The notes: a model not told the origin generated them from the sequence alone. 64,000 nt of DNA from Alphaproteobacteria bacterium (GCA_017642585.1 JAGCOR010000020.1:1-64000); one strand, 5' to 3'. Shown: positions 1 to 9,360, counted from the first letter of the stretch. Numbers and translations are program-made.

Positions 1-655
1 CGCAAGCACGATCCCAATCGTTCATATATGTATTAATTCTTTTTAAATCCGATGCAGAATAAACAAATGACATCCCAAGTGTCATGGCAAGTTTTTGGTT
101 GTAAATAGTATTCATTAATTCTTGGCTTTGAGCAGACGCATTAACAACAGGTGCATTATCCACATGACCTGTGACTAAAGTGCCACCATCAGAACCACCA
201 TTGGTACCACAGTATTGAGATTTCATATATGTTGTATATTCATCTCGGGCTACTCCGTCAGCTCTGTCCGCATTTTGTTCTTTTTTTAGTAGGTATACTC
301 TTTCATCACATTCTTTGATTGTTTGTCCTGCTTCACACTCATAATATCCCGCCCCAATAATCGTTCCAGATATTTGCCCAGCCAGAGGACGTTCCAATTC
401 ATTGTTGTATTGTTCCAATAATACAGGGACTCTGGCTTTATATCTTTGTATTATTTCCATATCGTCATAAACACTTAAACTGGCAGATGATGAATGATCT
501 CGGCTCAGCATAGGTTGAGCATTGATATTTCTCCACTTGCGACCAGTGGCTGCTATAACATCAATTTCACATGAATCAGCGTAAACAGAATGGATTGGTA
601 TGATAGAAACCAAACTTAAAAATACACATATAATAAACTTTTTAACATAACGCAT
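1..655 (-). CDS. Exported cysteine-containing protein, 3' end beyond window
   Basis: An open frame of 218 codons reads leftward from an ATG at 655 and is still open at base 1, so the C-terminus is missing. The product starts with a clear Sec signal peptide (basic MRYVKK, hydrophobic core, cleavage near SVYA-DSC at about residue 26). The visible mature part is mostly polar, with scattered Cys (including C-x8-C in CEAGQTIKEC) and a Gly/Ser stretch near residue 160. It is probably periplasmic or surface-exposed. It lies 6 nt downstream of the next cysteine-rich gene and is presumably co-transcribed with it. No family was recognised; function unknown. Confidence 0.8.
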   Translation of the reverse strand, partial: MRYVKKFIICVFLSLVSIIPIHSVYADSCEIDVIAATGRKWRNINAQPMLSRDHSSSASLSVYDDMEIIQRYKARVPVLLEQYNNELERPLAGQISGTIIGAGYYECEAGQTIKECDERVYLLKKEQNADRADGVARDEYTTYMKSQYCGTNGGSDGGTLVTGHVDNAPVVNASAQSQELMNTIYNQKLAMTLGMSFVYSASDLKRINTYMNDWDRAC

Positions 656-661
656 ATCATA

Positions 662-2302
662 CTATTTTCTGGCCGCTGGCTTTCTGCCACCAGGTAAAGA
701 AATATTATTTATTAAATTGTTAACTGCATCTGCCTTGAATTCACATTTGCCGTCTCTTACTTCCATAGTATCAACACATTTTGAAGCAATACAACTATAA
801 GTCTTTGATCCATCCGCTTCTGTTTTTTCATCGACCCTTGTTTCGGTCACAGAATTTTCTACTGTGGATCTTTCGCACAGTCCTTCCCATGCTTGCAAAG
901 CACTTAGAACAGCCATGTCGCTTCCTTGGTCATGGGTCAAGTTTATTGTTTGTCCCAATGCGGTTGCATTTTGTAATTTTTTCTCGATTTCTGCTGCTTT
1001 ATCATTGGCGCTAACAGCAGTTCCTTCACCTGTTGGATTTTCCGATGGTGTATCATTTGAGGTTTCATCGTCGTTTAAATCTTCTGGTTCTTCTTCTTCG
1101 GGGTTGCCGTTATCGCTTTTGTCTTCTTCTATATCAATTTTCTTGCCATCTTTGGTCTTACATTCGCCACCTTTTAATGTACCACCCTGGGATTCGCATT
1201 CTGCCTTCAAATCTTTCTTGGCTTTTTGTGTATCCAATGCACGACCAATTGCACCAGATGTTACCAAACCAACCGCAGTACCAACACCAGAACCCAACAT
1301 AGCAGAAGATGCCGCAGTTTGTGCACGTGTTTCACGATATGCGTTTTCTTTGTAGGTTGTTACGTTGACGCCGAACCATTCTTGCATGCATGTAAATGAA
1401 CTGCCCGCATATGCTTTGCGTGAAGCCATTGGTTTTGATTGATTTTCGCCGGCAAAGAAATTAACCGTGTAAACGCAATCAAAACTGCGTTCGTCAAACA
1501 TAGCACCCAATTTTTCGCATTGACCACGCATTAAATCACGCAGTTTATACATACGTTCTTCGTCAACTTTAATATCTTTTTCTGCATCTTCGCGTAAACG
1601 ACCAATCACATTTCCCATGCGTGCGATCAATCCAGAATCTTGTTCTTTACAATTTTTTGCGATAGATTCACAGGCCTGGGCCGCGCGGTCTTCATATTTT
1701 TTACCCAAACATTTTCCAAATGTGTCACCGCATTCTTTTTGAATACACGCATTGTATTTGTTTCCACATTCTATGACCGCATTATAGGATGCCATTTGGA
1801 CATTTAATTCCATATCAGCCTTGATTTCTTTGATAAACAAATTGAATTCTTCGGTGGTGCATTTCGTATCGCGTTTACATTTATTAAATTTATCACCCAA
1901 TATAGTATCGCCATCCAAAGAACATTTTGTAAAATCATTACCACATGTTTTTTGCATGCATTGACGCAATCCTGAATCACATGCGTTTTGCCCGCCTTTC
2001 AATGCCATTTGCTGATTAGATTGAACCAGAGATGCGTTTTCACGTGCCTCTATTGCTTCCCTTTGTTTACGGATTTTATCAGCCAAATCGTTTGCAGATG
2101 TATCCTTGGATGATTCGTTCATACTGGATAAAACTTCGCCAAACTGATTTGCCTTGTTTTCAACAACAACTTTTTCTTTCTTTGGAATTGCAGCACGTGG
2201 GGCAGCCAACACTTCAAATGTTAAACATGCAAAAAACAAAGAACATGCAGTCAATACTGTAAATGATTTTGCTGTAAAAAATTTGTTCATTACATGTTTC
2301 AT
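662..2302 (-). CDS. Exported cysteine-rich protein with duplicated C-x6-C-x4-C-x6-C module
   Basis: 546 residues with an N-terminal signal peptide (about 1-34, ending EVLAA). Two near-identical cysteine modules, C-x6-C-x4-C-x6-C, lie at C108/115/120/127 and C179/186/191/198, and a further C-x6-C pair is at C211/218. A Gly/Ala-rich hydrophobic glycine-zipper-like segment covers about 335-355, followed by an acidic low-complexity stretch (about 392-425) and more Cys near the C-terminus. The spacing suggests disulfide-stapled helices in the periplasm; this is inference. It is the middle gene of a three-gene minus-strand run (gaps 13 and 6 nt). It shares its module with the genes at 2316-3179 and 17152-20070. 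No function is known to me. An alternative start is the Met four codons in. Confidence 0.85.
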   Translation of the reverse strand: MKHVMNKFFTAKSFTVLTACSLFFACLTFEVLAAPRAAIPKKEKVVVENKANQFGEVLSSMNESSKDTSANDLADKIRKQREAIEARENASLVQSNQQMALKGGQNACDSGLRQCMQKTCGNDFTKCSLDGDTILGDKFNKCKRDTKCTTEEFNLFIKEIKADMELNVQMASYNAVIECGNKYNACIQKECGDTFGKCLGKKYEDRAAQACESIAKNCKEQDSGLIARMGNVIGRLREDAEKDIKVDEERMYKLRDLMRGQCEKLGAMFDERSFDCVYTVNFFAGENQSKPMASRKAYAGSSFTCMQEWFGVNVTTYKENAYRETRAQTAASSAMLGSGVGTAVGLVTSGAIGRALDTQKAKKDLKAECESQGGTLKGGECKTKDGKKIDIEEDKSDNGNPEEEEPEDLNDDETSNDTPSENPTGEGTAVSANDKAAEIEKKLQNATALGQTINLTHDQGSDMAVLSALQAWEGLCERSTVENSVTETRVDEKTEADGSKTYSCIASKCVDTMEVRDGKCEFKADAVNNLINNISLPGGRKPAARK

Positions 2303-2315
2303 ATTTTATTCTTTT

Positions 2316-3179
2316 TTATTTTAACCTTTCGCATGCGATATCATAGAATTTGCATAATTGTTGAGCCAATGCCTTTTCAAATTCATATCCAACTTCGCAT
2401 TTATGACGCATATTGTTGTTGCATACTGTGTTAACACAGTTGTTTTTCGCGGAACCATCTTTGCATGATGCGCGTGTTCCTTCTAATTTCTTTTTGCGTG
2501 CGTCCTGGTAAGCCGTAACAATGTTGGTCAAGATTTGATCTGTGTTCTTTAATGTAGAATCACGGGTTGCCAATAATTTTGCACGTATATCTTTGGTGTG
2601 GGCATCGCATCCCTGGGATGCCAATGCACATTCTGAAAAGAATTTATCAAAGTTCGCATCGTCTTCGCAATTTTTGTAATCAGCAGAACAACGTTTTGCA
2701 TTAATCAAACAACTGCTGATTTCTGTGGAACATGAATTTGCACTTTTTTCTTTACCAATTTTTTTTGTTAAATTTGCGAAATCTGCGGCAATTCCGGCAG
2801 CTTTACATGATTGTTCAATCAAAGAATCATAATTATCGGTTACATCATCTGTGGTACAAGCGTCCATTTTTTCCAAGCATTTTTCAGTCGCCCAAACATA
2901 ACGTTCGCCCGGATCAGACGGTGCCTTTTTTAATTCTTTGTCAGAAATTGTATATTTCGCAGCAGACCCAGCGGTAACGCTTTTCATTCCCTGGGATTTA
3001 GCGGGTGCGCCCGCAGATGCAGAACCACAATATTGACAACGTGCAGCAGGGTTAGCCCCCATATTTATGCCACATACAGAATCTAAACATCTGGTTAAAT
3101 TTGCAATAGAACACGCACCAAAAGCAAATGTTGGCGACAACAACAACCCAATCACAGAAAACAAGGTGCGGTACTTCAT
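2316..3179 (-). CDS. Exported cysteine-rich protein of the C-x6-C family
   Basis: 287 residues from the ATG at 3179. This start is preferred over the upstream one at 3209 because AAGAGAGA lies just before it and a clean signal peptide follows (MKYRTLFSVIGLLLSPTFAFG). The mature protein has about 20 Cys, in repeated spacings: C23-x7-C31-x4-C36, C101-x6-C108, C150-x6-C157-x6-C164-x6-C171, C184-x6-C191 and C239-x8-C248-x4-C253-x7-C261. The intervening sequence looks helical and charged. It is the first gene of the minus-strand run. A periplasmic, disulfide-bonded helical protein is likely; the role is unknown. Confidence 0.85.
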   Translation of the reverse strand: MKYRTLFSVIGLLLSPTFAFGACSIANLTRCLDSVCGINMGANPAARCQYCGSASAGAPAKSQGMKSVTAGSAAKYTISDKELKKAPSDPGERYVWATEKCLEKMDACTTDDVTDNYDSLIEQSCKAAGIAADFANLTKKIGKEKSANSCSTEISSCLINAKRCSADYKNCEDDANFDKFFSECALASQGCDAHTKDIRAKLLATRDSTLKNTDQILTNIVTAYQDARKKKLEGTRASCKDGSAKNNCVNTVCNNNMRHKCEVGYEFEKALAQQLCKFYDIACERLK

Positions 3180-3317
3180 ATATTCTCTCTTGTTAAAATA
3201 GTATATCAAAATCGCGCAATCAAAGCAAACAAAAAATACCCGATTTTTTATTGGTAAAAATTCTGGACATGGTGCGATTTTTTATGGTAATATTTTTTAT
3301 AAGTAGAGAGAATTTTT

Positions 3318-6300
3318 ATGAAAAGTAGCAGGTTTTTAGGCTTTTTATTGTTTTTGATGCCTGGTGTTGCATTGGGCGCAGGGGCTGATTTTCAAAATGC
3401 GGCGAAATTATTGACCGCTGCCAGACGTGGTGATATTCAAGGTGTGCAAACTTTAATCAATGCAGGCGCAGATGTTAATTATGTTGATTCTACGGGTGTT
3501 TCATTGATTTGTACTGCCGTTATGAATAATGATAAAAAGGCAATACAAATTTTACAAATGTATGGTGCCGATGCATCAAATTGCGACAGACAAATTAAAA
3601 AATATAAACAAAAATCTACCAGGGCAACCAAGGGCGAAGAATATGGATTTTTCAGCGGATTGTCATCTGCACACATTTTGGCTTTGTCCGCGGTTGGTGT
3701 GGCGGGCATCGTTGGCGGATTATATTTGTTAACTGATGTTTTGGACAGTGATAATGGTAATTCGTCATCATCCGGTGGCGGTTCACATGGTGGCGGCGGC
3801 GGTGGTGGCAGTAGCAGTACATGGACAAAACAATTTACTGTTCCATATGGACCGGCATATCTTGATTCAAATGGTAATGTGAATACCTCATTTGATATAA
3901 CTGAAAATTTAAATACATGGGATACACAATCCGAAAGTGCGTTGCGTGTAACTGATTTTAATTATTTCAGAACATCATCAACAAATAATTATGTTTTAGA
4001 TGGGTTGAATCCTTTGTTGCAAAACTATTTATTGGTGATGCACGGATATTATTCTTTGGCCAGTGGTTATATGGGACAAAATATTTTCCGTGATTCTTCG
4101 ACAAATGCGCCATTGAAAGCCGCAATAGATGGTGCCCAGGCACGCCCTGCGCGTATTGCGTTGATAACCGGAAATGGTATAAATCCTGCGGGGTCTGCAG
4201 ATTCAGCAGACGGCATAACATATGCAATTGGAACTGGGGCAGAATCTGCCACACCAACGGTTGATAAATATTTGAATAATAATTTAACAAATGGCGTTGA
4301 AACTGAAATCAGCGGTTTTGATTTTTCAGGTTCGGGTTCCGCATTTAATCCATATGCAGATGTAAATGATTCTGCAATTGCAAAAATTGTCGCCGGATGG
4401 GAAGGAAAACGTTCCGCAGATGATGGCGATTTATATGGTTTTGTTCCAAATGCCCAGTTGGCGATTTACAGAACTGGTAATGGTTCACAATGGCAGGAAG
4501 TAACCGGGCCACAATCCAGTATTGGTTTATTCACAGATGCAGATGCGTCGGATGGATTGTCTGTGAATGATATTTTAGAAATAGGGACAAATACATATAC
4601 CATTGTAACCGCGTTAAGCCAAACCACAGTTGCGGTGCAACCAACAGTAACCATAGATGGTCATACATTTGATTTATCAACAAATTCGCAAATGTTTTTG
4701 GCACAATGTAATAATACGACCAATTGTACTGATTTTGCTATCTATGTTGGAACAGATGGTTATTTTTATGTTAATATAAATGGTGGCAATGATATAGATG
4801 CGGTATATGCGGTTGATTCTTCTAATAATATTTATGTTAAGAAGGAAAAAAATACATCTGTGGCATATACTAATTTTTCAGCCATTAAAGATGCAGTCGG
4901 CAGAATATACAGTGTCGCAGGTGATACATCGGCAACAACTGTGGATGTGATTGCAAATACAAATGTGATACCTGTGTCCAGACAAACATCTTATATAACG
5001 ACAAAGACATTTACCAAAGCAGCAAGTTTGGCTCACTATACAGATTTGCAAAACTTTTATTCTGCATTGATTACAAATAATTATGGAACATATGACGATG
5101 GGGTAAATACACCTGTTGCACAAGGTGCAGTTGCAAATAATATGTTCTTGGGTTATAACTCATCAAAACCTATGTTGATAATGCCAGCTGGGGATTATTT
5201 ATTGCAAGATGGTTCTACCGGGCAACAATATTTGGACACTTTGGATGCGACATTTGAAAATTATGCACCAATTTTATATGGCAGTAGTTTAAATCATAAT
5301 TTCATGACGGTTGTTGGTGTTTTACATGCTGATGGGACATCATCTGCATCAACTATAACCGGGTATGGGGATGGAATCAATTCTGGATATGGCAAATTGC
5401 AATTGTCATTGTGGACTGATTCAGATTCTAATTGGTATTCATCGCGTAAATGCGGAATTGCGGGGTCTGGGGTTGCGGGATCTGGTGTTGATCCATGGTG
5501 TTTCGCGGCATCTGGTCCAACGGCAGAAATGGCAACGGCATCTGCAGCAGGGGCAGTGGCTTCTGTAAAATCTGCATTTTCGTATATGACAAATGACCAA
5601 GTGTTTACATTGTTGGCTTTGACTGCAGATGGGCCATATTTGGCGGCCAGCACTTCTGGGACTTCATATTCCACAGATGCATTGGTTGCGCATTTGCAAG
5701 AAATGTATGCACTGCCATATGAATATAACGAAACAAGTTTAACAAATGATGAATATTTGGCCGCGTTCAAAGATGTGTTTGGTTATGGTTTAATCAATTT
5801 ACAACGTGCGATAAACCCAAGTTTTTCAGTATATTATTATAATGGTAATGTGAATAACATAGTTTCTTCGACTGGTACAATAAACAAGATTTGGGGTAAA
5901 TTAGCAACATCTTCAAACAGTTCACGTGCATCAACAATCTTTTCTTTGACGGGGCGGGGGGCAATTACAACTTCGTTCTATGATGTGTTGGAAAGTGTTG
6001 ATGGTTCTTTGTCTTTGCCACGTGTTTGGACAACAACTTTCGCAAACAGCAATGCAAACAAACATGGTTTATACATGGGCGATATGTTGGGTGAATTTAA
6101 TGTTTCCAGAAATCAAGATAACACATACAGACAGGGTAATTTGGAAATCAATATGGCTGTGTCTCAACGTGCCTATAACGATAATTATGGTGGATTGGAT
6201 AATTTAAAGGTTGCATTTGTATCCGAAGATTTTGATATAAATGCTGAATACCAACATCACTTAACAGATGGCGAATCCAGATTTAATGGTCGTGCAAATG

Positions 6301-7070
6301 GATTGTTGGCGTTGGCTTCAAATGCTTTGTCAACGGGCAGTATATATAAATCAGGTAATTTTGGATTTGGGGCACGTGCGTTTTCTGGAACTGTGACAGA
6401 TGAATCTTTGTTGGAAACAGATCCCGTGGCATCCGCTCAATTTGAACCGGGTCGTTTGGGGTTTGTAAATGGTGGTGCGTTGGATGCAAAATATAAAAAT
6501 GACAAAGTGTCGTTAGATTTGTCGTTTGGTATGATGCATGAATCTGATACTGTGTTGGGTGTATATTCAGACGGGTTGTTGGGAATTCGTGGTGGTAATA
6601 CCCAATATGTCGATGCAGTTGCAACCTATAAACCATTTGATAATGTAAAATTATCATTGCGCGGAACATTTGCAAATACACGCGCCGATGAAATAGGTGG
6701 GCTGATAACTAATTTATCGGATTTGAAATCTAATGCGTTTGCATTTGGTTTGGATGTCGGCGGATTTGGTTTGACTGTTGCGATGCCTTTGGCGGTGGTT
6801 GATGGTCGTATGGGGTATGGATACGCAGAATTTGAAGTTGTGGAAAATAATGGCTCTTATGATATTGCAATGAATAATGCACATACTGAATATGTTGACG
6901 TGTCTGCACAACATCGTGAATTAAGATTTGGTACAACATATAAAACAGCCCTGGGCGCTTTGACCGATGCGGGTGTTGAATTTATGTACCGTGTTAACCC
7001 AAACAATACCAATGTATTTGGTAATGAATCTGTGTTGATGTTCAAAGTTCAACACAGGGTGGGTATATAA
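3318..7070 (+). CDS. Ankyrin / degenerate subtilisin-fold / beta-barrel surface protein
   Basis: 1250 residues, start supported by AGAGAG upstream. Order: signal peptide (1-21, ending ALGA); two ankyrin-like repeats (about 25-95); a hydrophobic Gly-rich helix (about 119-142); a Gly/Ser linker (about 143-168); an S8-like domain (about 200-835); and a C-terminal region of amphipathic strands (about 890-1250) like an autotransporter barrel. S8 landmarks are recognisable but the catalytic residues differ. The Asp motif reads IALITGNGIN (Thr284). The His motif reads VNDSAIAKIVAG, followed by GFVPNAQLAIYR (Asn350). The oxyanion region reads MPAGDY, and the Ser motif reads PTAEMATASAAGA (Glu737). 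GYGLINLQRAINP closes the domain as in S8 autotransporters. I infer a non-proteolytic surface passenger. The internal hydrophobic helix is hard to reconcile with a simple autotransporter. Confidence 0.75.
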   Translation: MKSSRFLGFLLFLMPGVALGAGADFQNAAKLLTAARRGDIQGVQTLINAGADVNYVDSTGVSLICTAVMNNDKKAIQILQMYGADASNCDRQIKKYKQKSTRATKGEEYGFFSGLSSAHILALSAVGVAGIVGGLYLLTDVLDSDNGNSSSSGGGSHGGGGGGGSSSTWTKQFTVPYGPAYLDSNGNVNTSFDITENLNTWDTQSESALRVTDFNYFRTSSTNNYVLDGLNPLLQNYLLVMHGYYSLASGYMGQNIFRDSSTNAPLKAAIDGAQARPARIALITGNGINPAGSADSADGITYAIGTGAESATPTVDKYLNNNLTNGVETEISGFDFSGSGSAFNPYADVNDSAIAKIVAGWEGKRSADDGDLYGFVPNAQLAIYRTGNGSQWQEVTGPQSSIGLFTDADASDGLSVNDILEIGTNTYTIVTALSQTTVAVQPTVTIDGHTFDLSTNSQMFLAQCNNTTNCTDFAIYVGTDGYFYVNINGGNDIDAVYAVDSSNNIYVKKEKNTSVAYTNFSAIKDAVGRIYSVAGDTSATTVDVIANTNVIPVSRQTSYITTKTFTKAASLAHYTDLQNFYSALITNNYGTYDDGVNTPVAQGAVANNMFLGYNSSKPMLIMPAGDYLLQDGSTGQQYLDTLDATFENYAPILYGSSLNHNFMTVVGVLHADGTSSASTITGYGDGINSGYGKLQLSLWTDSDSNWYSSRKCGIAGSGVAGSGVDPWCFAASGPTAEMATASAAGAVASVKSAFSYMTNDQVFTLLALTADGPYLAASTSGTSYSTDALVAHLQEMYALPYEYNETSLTNDEYLAAFKDVFGYGLINLQRAINPSFSVYYYNGNVNNIVSSTGTINKIWGKLATSSNSSRASTIFSLTGRGAITTSFYDVLESVDGSLSLPRVWTTTFANSNANKHGLYMGDMLGEFNVSRNQDNTYRQGNLEINMAVSQRAYNDNYGGLDNLKVAFVSEDFDINAEYQHHLTDGESRFNGRANGLLALASNALSTGSIYKSGNFGFGARAFSGTVTDESLLETDPVASAQFEPGRLGFVNGGALDAKYKNDKVSLDLSFGMMHESDTVLGVYSDGLLGIRGGNTQYVDAVATYKPFDNVKLSLRGTFANTRADEIGGLITNLSDLKSNAFAFGLDVGGFGLTVAMPLAVVDGRMGYGYAEFEVVENNGSYDIAMNNAHTEYVDVSAQHRELRFGTTYKTALGALTDAGVEFMYRVNPNNTNVFGNESVLMFKVQHRVGI

Positions 7071-7130
7071 TACAAATTGACAAACAAATTTTTGTGTGTA
7101 AAATATTTCCCAAATAACAAAGGTATAATT

Positions 7131-7559
7131 ATGAACACAAATAATACAAAGTCCCGTGATGGAAAGTTTGATTTTTCTGGCACTGAAAAGGAAGAAGTTG
7201 GTTTGTTGGCGGTTATGTGCGCGCTGTTCAGACCTTGGGTTGTCAAGGGACGTTTGTTTAAAAAAACATATGCTTACTATATTTTGAACGACGACAGAGA
7301 TATTGATTTTGCGCGTTATTTGTTTAGCAAGAATAATGTACAAACAGAAAAACACGAATCGCGCATTATGGGTCGTGATAATAAAAAAATAGTGTTAAGA
7401 ATGAAATATACAAATTTTTTTGGACAAAACACGGACTTTATTGAAGATGTGTATGCCAGATTTTCTGCATTTGGGTTAAAAGGTATGGATGCAGAATGGA
7501 AAAGGTTAAGTGATGTGTTAGAAAGAGAGCGCGAAAAATATAATGAATTAGAAAAATAA
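7131..7559 (+). CDS. Unknown 142-residue cytoplasmic protein
   Basis: The ATG at 7131 follows an AAAGG Shine-Dalgarno at a good distance; the frame is open further upstream but has no better start. The product has no signal peptide, is rich in charged and aromatic residues (a GLLAVMCALFRPWVVKGRLF stretch near residue 25), and ends in a charged helix. No domain was recognised. It follows the large surface protein by 60 nt and is closed by a strong terminator. Confidence 0.65.
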   Translation: MNTNNTKSRDGKFDFSGTEKEEVGLLAVMCALFRPWVVKGRLFKKTYAYYILNDDRDIDFARYLFSKNNVQTEKHESRIMGRDNKKIVLRMKYTNFFGQNTDFIEDVYARFSAFGLKGMDAEWKRLSDVLEREREKYNELEK

Positions 7560-7561
7560 AA

Positions 7562-7587
7562 AAAACCGCCAAAATTGGCGGTTTTTT
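7562..7587 (+). terminator. Rho-independent terminator
   Basis: Perfect inverted repeat AAAACCGCC / GGCGGTTTT around an AAAATT loop, followed by a T run, immediately after the stop at 7559. Confidence 0.9.
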
Positions 7588-7643
7588 AGTGTTTGGAATA
7601 CGTTCTTATGGTTTTTATTTTTGAAAAACATACAATAAAAATC

Positions 7644-8720
7644 ATGACAAAGAAAACTTTAATTTTACCGATGATTCTGGCAATGGTTGGAATTCATCAT
7701 CAAGCAGATTCCTGTACAGGAATCACGTTAAAATCTGCTGACGGTGCAAATATTGTTGCACGTAGCGTAGAATGGGCAAACGGCGAAAGCCCCAGTGATT
7801 ACATAATTATTCCACGCGGATATGAAAAGCAATCTGCATTGCCAGACGGCACACATGATGGTATGAAATACAGTGCCTATTATGGTTATGTTGGTTTGGC
7901 ATCCGAAGATTATGTTATCGAAGGGCTGAACGAAGCAGGGCTGTCTGCGGGGCTGTTTTATTTCCCACAATTTGGTTCGTATCCGCTGTATAATGCGGCG
8001 GACAAAGATGTAACAATTTCTGATACAGAATTTGTTGCGTGGGTGTTGGGAAATTTTGAAATGGTTGATGATGTCATCGCAGCATTGGCAACTGTTCGTG
8101 TTACATCCACCGATCCACGTGCAGAAACACTGCATTGGCGCGTTGCTGATAAAACAGGACATCAAATCGTCATAGAATACATAAACGGTATTCCTATGGT
8201 AACAGAAAACAAATTGGGTGTGTTGACTAATTCACCTGAATACAGTTGGCATATAACTAATTTAGATAATTATATAAATTTGCATGCTGGCGGGGTTGAT
8301 GAACATGGGTTTGGTAATATCATGGTTTCGCCATTGGGACATGGAACAGGCCTGTTAGGATTGCCGGGCGATTATACGCCGCCATCCAGATTTGTTCGTG
8401 CTGCATTTTTACAAACCAGTGCGCCAGTTCTGGAAACCGCGCAAAAAACAGTGGAACAAGCATTCGTGATATTAGAGGCATTGACCATACCGACAGGCGC
8501 ACAATTTGAAAACAGACAGCAAGTCCCAGATATTCCGTCTGCGACCCAATGGACTTCGGTTACAGATATGACAAATGGCAAATTGTATTACACGACTATG
8601 TATAATCCTACTATTCGCAGATTTGATTTGAACACGATAGATTTCACAAATGTTTCGTATCAAAAATACCCATTGGATACAAACAAATCGCGACCAATCA
8701 TAGATGCGTATGTGGAATAA
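7644..8720 (+). CDS. Choloylglycine hydrolase / penicillin-V acylase family (Ntn hydrolase), exported
   Basis: 358 residues from the ATG at 7644. TTG and ATG starts at 7593 and 7608 exist, but only the 7644 start places a signal peptide at the N-terminus. Cleavage before Cys (QADS-CTGITL) would expose the N-terminal nucleophile Cys of this Ntn-hydrolase family. Other family residues visible are the Arg in ARSVEW (with Glu where many members have Asp), the Asn in VLTNSPEYSW, and the Arg in PSRFVRAAF. Family members hydrolyse amides such as conjugated bile salts, penicillin V or N-acyl homoserine lactones; the substrate cannot be decided here. Location is periplasmic or extracellular. It is a single gene between two terminators. 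Confidence 0.88.
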   Translation: MTKKTLILPMILAMVGIHHQADSCTGITLKSADGANIVARSVEWANGESPSDYIIIPRGYEKQSALPDGTHDGMKYSAYYGYVGLASEDYVIEGLNEAGLSAGLFYFPQFGSYPLYNAADKDVTISDTEFVAWVLGNFEMVDDVIAALATVRVTSTDPRAETLHWRVADKTGHQIVIEYINGIPMVTENKLGVLTNSPEYSWHITNLDNYINLHAGGVDEHGFGNIMVSPLGHGTGLLGLPGDYTPPSRFVRAAFLQTSAPVLETAQKTVEQAFVILEALTIPTGAQFENRQQVPDIPSATQWTSVTDMTNGKLYYTTMYNPTIRRFDLNTIDFTNVSYQKYPLDTNKSRPIIDAYVE

Positions 8721-8737
8721 CAGTTTCCCCTGTTGAC

Positions 8738-8768
8738 AAAATACCGCCAATTCGGCGGTATTTATTTT
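8738..8768. terminator. Bidirectional terminator
   Basis: The stem ATACCGCC / GGCGGTAT with a 5-nt loop and A/T tracts on both sides sits between the convergent hydrolase gene and grpE, and can serve both. Confidence 0.8.
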
Positions 8769-8782
8769 TATGTTTTGATTTT

Positions 8783-9337
8783 TTATTTTGATACAACGAC
8801 CATTGCAGTGCGCAGAACCGTATCGCCAAACATATATCCCGCCTGCATTTCATCAACGACCGTGTTGGTTGGTGTTTTTTCGTCTGGTTTATCAACCATT
8901 TGAATTGCGTTATGAAATTGTGGGTTTAATGGTTCGCCGATAGCTTCGATTTTAACTATGCCAATTTTGGCAAATGCGTTTTGCAATGCCAATTCCATAG
9001 ATTTAATACCTTCGTCATCTGGGTTGTGTTTCAAAGCGGCGGTAACGGCATCCATAACCGGCAATATTTTTTCAGCAACACTCATTGCGCGATTACGCGA
9101 CACAGATTCAATATCCAAAGTTGCGCGACGGCGTGTGTTTTCCAATTCAGCCGCAACACGTAAATATCTGTCATTCAATTCTGCAATTTTAGTATTTAAT
9201 TGTTCTATGATTTTATCTTTTTCGTCCAATTCTGGTTCGGCCTCAGTTTGTTCGGCTTTTTGTTGTTTATCCATAACATCCGCGACCGATACAGATTCTA
9301 TATCAACTGTTTTTTTATCTTCTTGATTTTCTGGCAT
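8783..9337 (-). CDS. grpE: GrpE nucleotide exchange factor
   Basis: 184 residues. The N-terminus is acidic, followed by a long coiled coil (LNTKIAELNDRYLRVAAELE, about 46-70) and the conserved C-terminal beta domain (LNPQFHNAI, MQAGYMFGDTVLRTAMVVVS). GrpE releases ADP from DnaK in the cytoplasmic chaperone cycle. The ATG at 9337 is preferred because AACAGG lies 9 nt before it; the ATG at 9346 would abut that sequence. dnaK and dnaJ are not in the window. tpiA lies just upstream on the same strand. Confidence 0.95.
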   Translation of the reverse strand: MPENQEDKKTVDIESVSVADVMDKQQKAEQTEAEPELDEKDKIIEQLNTKIAELNDRYLRVAAELENTRRRATLDIESVSRNRAMSVAEKILPVMDAVTAALKHNPDDEGIKSMELALQNAFAKIGIVKIEAIGEPLNPQFHNAIQMVDKPDEKTPTNTVVDEMQAGYMFGDTVLRTAMVVVSK

Positions 9338-9360
9338 AACTGTCATCCTGTTGTTTTTTA

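Noticed and set aside
864-1355. 163-codon plus-strand frame opposite the 546-residue gene
   Set aside because: Its Ser/Leu-rich composition mirrors the antisense of an acidic low-complexity region; the minus-strand gene has a signal peptide and family motifs.
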